From Fabrea salina (Eukaryota; Ciliophora; Heterotrichea; Heterotrichida; Fabreidae): a stretch of 64,000 nucleotides of DNA. Position numbers and translations under genes: made by a program. The stretch's first letter is position 1. Every line of letters begins with the position of its first letter. The notes under the pieces were generated by a model. It was not told the DNA's origin. It searched no databases and saw only the letters and a program-made list of their open reading frames with translations. Below are positions 61,492-64,000 of the stretch, one piece after another. The stretch is from NCBI GenBank assembly GCA_022984795.1, contig JALIHJ010000046.1, forward strand, positions 62,001 to 126,000, given 5' to 3'.

Positions 61492-62184
61492 ATGCAAACT
61501 GGAAAAGTGAAACTGAACGTAACTCACAACAAAAGGTCCATGAAAGCTATGGAACTCAGGTTTGACTGCGAACAAACTGTAGCTTCTGTAAAGGTAAGCT
61601 TTACTTAGAATACACTTGAGAAGAGGTTTGGAACTTCTTCAGATCAAATGATCCTTAAGCTTTTTGATGAGTCTGGTCAGTTGGTATGCTCTATGAGTGA
61701 CAACGACTCCCAGCTAGGGAACTACTCTGTACATGACTATTATACTGTCCACATTATAGACCTGGACCCTACTACCATTGACTTTGACAACCTGGAAGAT
61801 GTTCCCAAATACAGAATTTCAGAAGAAAGTTACAACGCCCGAACTAACACTTTCAGGAGGTTCAAGAAGGAACAAATGCGTAAAAACCCAGACTTTATGA
61901 AACCCAAACTACCTGAAGACTACTTAGAAGACCTAGCTAAACAGTTCCAAGTAGGAACCAGGTGCAGAGTGATCCCTCAAAGCGTTGAAGGCACTGTGAA
62001 GTATGTAGGAAAAGTGCCTCAAGCCCAGCCAGGTTTCTATCTAGGAATTGACTTAGATGACCCACTTGGCCAAAACGACGGAAGTGTTGAAGGAGTTTAC
62101 TACTTCGAATGTCCACCTTCTCACGGAATTTTTGTGAGACCTGACATGGCAGAGGTTATTTCAGGTGTAAATGAAGAACTCTAA
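61492..62184 (+). CDS. TBCB: Tubulin-folding cofactor B
   Basis: Exon 1 is 61492-61593, intron GTAAGCTTTACTTAG is 61594-61608, exon 2 is 61609-62184; 225 residues. Ubiquitin-like N-domain (MQTGKVKLNVTHNKRSMKAM, LKLFDESGQ), linker with SEESYNARTNTFRRFKKEQM, and a CAP-Gly domain (GTVKYVGKVPQAQPGFYLGI, then NDGSVEGVYYFECPPSHGIF). GKNDG of CAP-Gly reads GQNDG. It binds alpha-tubulin with TBCE and TBCA. Ends EEL-COOH, close to the acidic EEY/DEI ends of tubulin and animal TBCB. Confidence 0.95.
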
Positions 62185-62191
62185 TTAAAAA

Positions 62192-62263
62192 TGGATTGAC
62201 CGGGGATCGAACCCGGGGCCTTCTGCATGCGAAGCAGATGTGATACCACTTCACCATCAACCC
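62192..62263 (-). tRNA. tRNA-Ala(CGC)
   Basis: 72 nt, complete cloverleaf: 7-bp acceptor with the alanine identity pair G3-U70, D-stem GTGA/TCAC, anticodon arm TCTGC-TTCGCAT-GCAGA (anticodon CGC), variable AGGCC, T-arm CCGGG-TTCGATC-CCCGG, discriminator A. No intron; CCA not encoded. Confidence 0.96.
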
Positions 62264-62310
62264 TCTTAGTTGTTTATGTGTTCTTTTGAATTTAAGTCGA
62301 AACTATTATC

Positions 62311-63963
62311 TTAAGAGTTCTTAATAAAGCCCAGTAACTCTCCAACTAGCACTGAACCTTCTGCATCAATGGATGCACTTCTAGCAAGTTGTTCCAAGAG
62401 TTGTTCTCCGTTTTCAATTTGAAGAGTTCTGAGGTTTTCTGGGTTGAAACTACATATAAGTTTAAGGGTCTTTAAAACAGGGGTGCTGTAGGACTCCTTG
62501 AGTCGGTTAACAATTAACCCAATAGCATTGTCTCCTAGGTAGTTCCTGGCTTCTTGGCTTTTGTTTAAAAAGTCAGCTAAAAAGCTAAAAGCTTCAGTTT
62601 CTGCAGAACTGCCCAAGTAGTTCAATACTGCATGCAAAAAGTCTTTTTGAGTAACTAGGTGCTGAACTACAGAGTGGTCCTTGCAAAGCACCAAAAGTAA
62701 CTGGAACCCTCTAGAAAGCACTTCTTCAGAAGGTTTAGCCTCAGTAATGCTGGGTCCCTTAAGTATTTCTAGGACCTGACTTAGGATTTCTTTAGAAAAA
62801 ACACGTCTTTTAGAAGAGTCAGAAGCTAAGTTCTTAATGAGCAGCAAAGTATAAGCTAGAAGTTTGTTGTTCCTAACTTCTAGTTTAGAAATGATTTTTT
62901 GTCTTTCTTGGTAAAGAAGTTGTTTGTTTTCTCGGTTGTTGTAAGCAAAGTTAATTAAAGAAATTGCAGCTTGTGTAGCTAGTGAATAGTTGGGGCCAGT
63001 GTACACATTCAGCAAGTGAGGAATTAGAGGCTTGAGTACTTGTAGGTCACTTTGTTCTTTGATTCCTATAGTAACTCTGCACACTGCTCCTTTGAGTTCA
63101 AACGAAGAGTCTTTTTTCTCAAGTAAGTATCTTAAAAGTGTAGGGTATGCATTCATGTTTCCGCTGAACTCAAGTTCTCTTTGCAAGTAACCAGTTTCGA
63201 TCAAAGCTATCATTACTTTTTCGTTGAAAGTCCAGTTTGACCCGTAAATGTAACTGTTGCCTTTGGAGAACCCGCTGTCTTCAAGCATCTTGTCTACAAG
63301 TGAGTATATGTCTTCAGGAACCTTTTCTTCTTCGTCAGGAATTATTTGTCTCAAGTTAAGTAGTTCTTTGATTGCAAGTTTGATTTTGTTAAGACTTGCT
63401 ATGTCTCCAAAGACTCCTTTCATAACAGGTCCAATCATGTCTTCTAAAGTAAACCTACTCTGGAGAAGTCCTCCGTCTAAGCAGTAAGCCAAGTACCTCC
63501 TTACTTTTTCTCCCCACTTTCTGTACTCTATCGAGCCTTTGTCTGCTGCTGTGTCGCTTTCAAAGCATTTAAGCACTTCAATGGGAAACTCAGACATCTC
63601 TGGAGTCACTGAGGCAACCTGAGCTTCTGGTTTTTTTTCTAGCTCTTTGATGAGGTTTTGCAGTGAGTCAGAAGAAGCCCTAGAGATAATCTTCATCACT
63701 GACAAAATGAACTGGTAAGCAAAGCACACACGTTTAGGAGTAATGTTGAGTTGGTACTGAAAGAAGCTAGCAGTTTCCTCGTTCATAATTAAAGCTTCGC
63801 ACTTGTGACTTAGAATGTCTCTGTAAACTTCGTTGTTTGTAGCTGTGGAAAATACGCTGTCGGCAGGTTCTATAACTACAGACCTAGCTTTAGGGCCTCC
63901 AGAGCATATAAATAGGATGTCTTGTCCGCAGTCCACCATAGGAGGGATGAACTTCCTTCTCAT
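62311..63963 (-). CDS. Armadillo-like helical repeat protein
   Basis: 550 residues, helical throughout. The C-terminal 300 residues contain armadillo/HEAT-like repeats: LKGAVCRVTIGIKEQSDLQ, SLATQAAISLINFAYNN, LLAYTLLLIKNLASDSSKRR and GFQLLLVLCKDHSVVQHL. The first 60 residues (MRRKFIPPMVDCGQDILFIC) are less repetitive. A scaffold is expected; no family assigned. Confidence 0.78.
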   Translation of the reverse strand: MRRKFIPPMVDCGQDILFICSGGPKARSVVIEPADSVFSTATNNEVYRDILSHKCEALIMNEETASFFQYQLNITPKRVCFAYQFILSVMKIISRASSDSLQNLIKELEKKPEAQVASVTPEMSEFPIEVLKCFESDTAADKGSIEYRKWGEKVRRYLAYCLDGGLLQSRFTLEDMIGPVMKGVFGDIASLNKIKLAIKELLNLRQIIPDEEEKVPEDIYSLVDKMLEDSGFSKGNSYIYGSNWTFNEKVMIALIETGYLQRELEFSGNMNAYPTLLRYLLEKKDSSFELKGAVCRVTIGIKEQSDLQVLKPLIPHLLNVYTGPNYSLATQAAISLINFAYNNRENKQLLYQERQKIISKLEVRNNKLLAYTLLLIKNLASDSSKRRVFSKEILSQVLEILKGPSITEAKPSEEVLSRGFQLLLVLCKDHSVVQHLVTQKDFLHAVLNYLGSSAETEAFSFLADFLNKSQEARNYLGDNAIGLIVNRLKESYSTPVLKTLKLICSFNPENLRTLQIENGEQLLEQLARSASIDAEGSVLVGELLGFIKNS

Positions 63964-63976
63964 TAAAATAACTGAA

Positions 63977-64000
63977 ATGTACTCACTAGAAGTAACTAAA
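63977..64000 (+). CDS. Possible start of a gene running off the window
   Basis: Eight codons beginning ATG TAC TCA are open to the window edge, 13 nt from the divergent armadillo gene start. Spacing agrees with other divergent pairs. Nothing can be said about the product. Confidence 0.35.

Noticed and set aside
1-64000. General reassignment of TGA to Trp, as in Blepharisma
   Set aside because: Frames of up to 1770 codons run without any in-frame TGA and Trp is encoded by TGG, so TGA is not a regular sense codon here.

Overview
The window reads as macronuclear DNA of a heterotrich ciliate (the Stentor/Blepharisma/Fabrea group). The main evidence is twelve introns that are each exactly 15 nt, GT...AG, with an A at intron position 10. 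Genes read through in the standard code, ending almost always in TAA or TAG. Gene density is extreme: about 54 genes lie in 64 kb on both strands, with many spacers of 0 to 20 nt. By eye base composition is near 40% GC, and compactness argues for a small-genome heterotrich, but the species cannot be fixed from the sequence. No transposon, virus-like element, CRISPR array or rRNA was seen.

1-14.9 kb: the 3' part of MCM6, a lipid-anchored-looking MORN protein, a protein kinase, the exosome helicase SKI2 (two apparent frame changes), two divergent coiled-coil genes, a BTB/T1 plus tandem-BRCT protein with a 30-bp minisatellite, a small membrane protein, an active dual-specificity phosphatase, an LSD1-type zinc-finger protein and a heat shock factor. 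14.9-29.2 kb: a TMEM87/GPR107-like protein, a secreted protein, a coiled-coil gene, a histidine acid phosphatase, an ankyrin protein, a HEAT protein, the cap-binding subunit NCBP2, the histone-fold NC2-alpha, a VPS9-like protein, an IQ protein, a C2 protein abutting a synergin-like protein, a Polo kinase and a mahogunin-like RING protein.

29.2-43.2 kb: a Qc-SNARE, an actin-fragmin-kinase-like protein, a PKA catalytic subunit, a CaMKK-like kinase, a SUN-domain protein, a dead phosphatase, a CRAL-TRIO protein with a CaaX end, a MINDY deubiquitinase, a bromodomain-NET protein, a SPRY protein and BBS9. 43.2-55.3 kb is a membrane-signalling block: a polytopic receptor-like protein whose C-terminus is an RPN10 domain plus a ubiquitin-interacting motif, a GPCR-PIP kinase, a TPR/cyclic-nucleotide-binding protein and a 1770-residue cysteine-rich membrane protein. 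55.3-64 kb: an omega-type GST, a SMARCD/BAF60 subunit, an ELP6-like protein, a secreted cysteine-rich protein, two coiled-coil proteins, tubulin cofactor B, tRNA-Ala(CGC) and an armadillo-like protein.

The strongest novelty is the in-frame membrane-protein/RPN10 fusion at 43277-46276, followed by the BTB-BRCT fusion at 11438-12925. Four apparent single-base phase changes in three genes may be assembly errors, although one sits on a textbook -1 slippery heptamer with a small hairpin after it.
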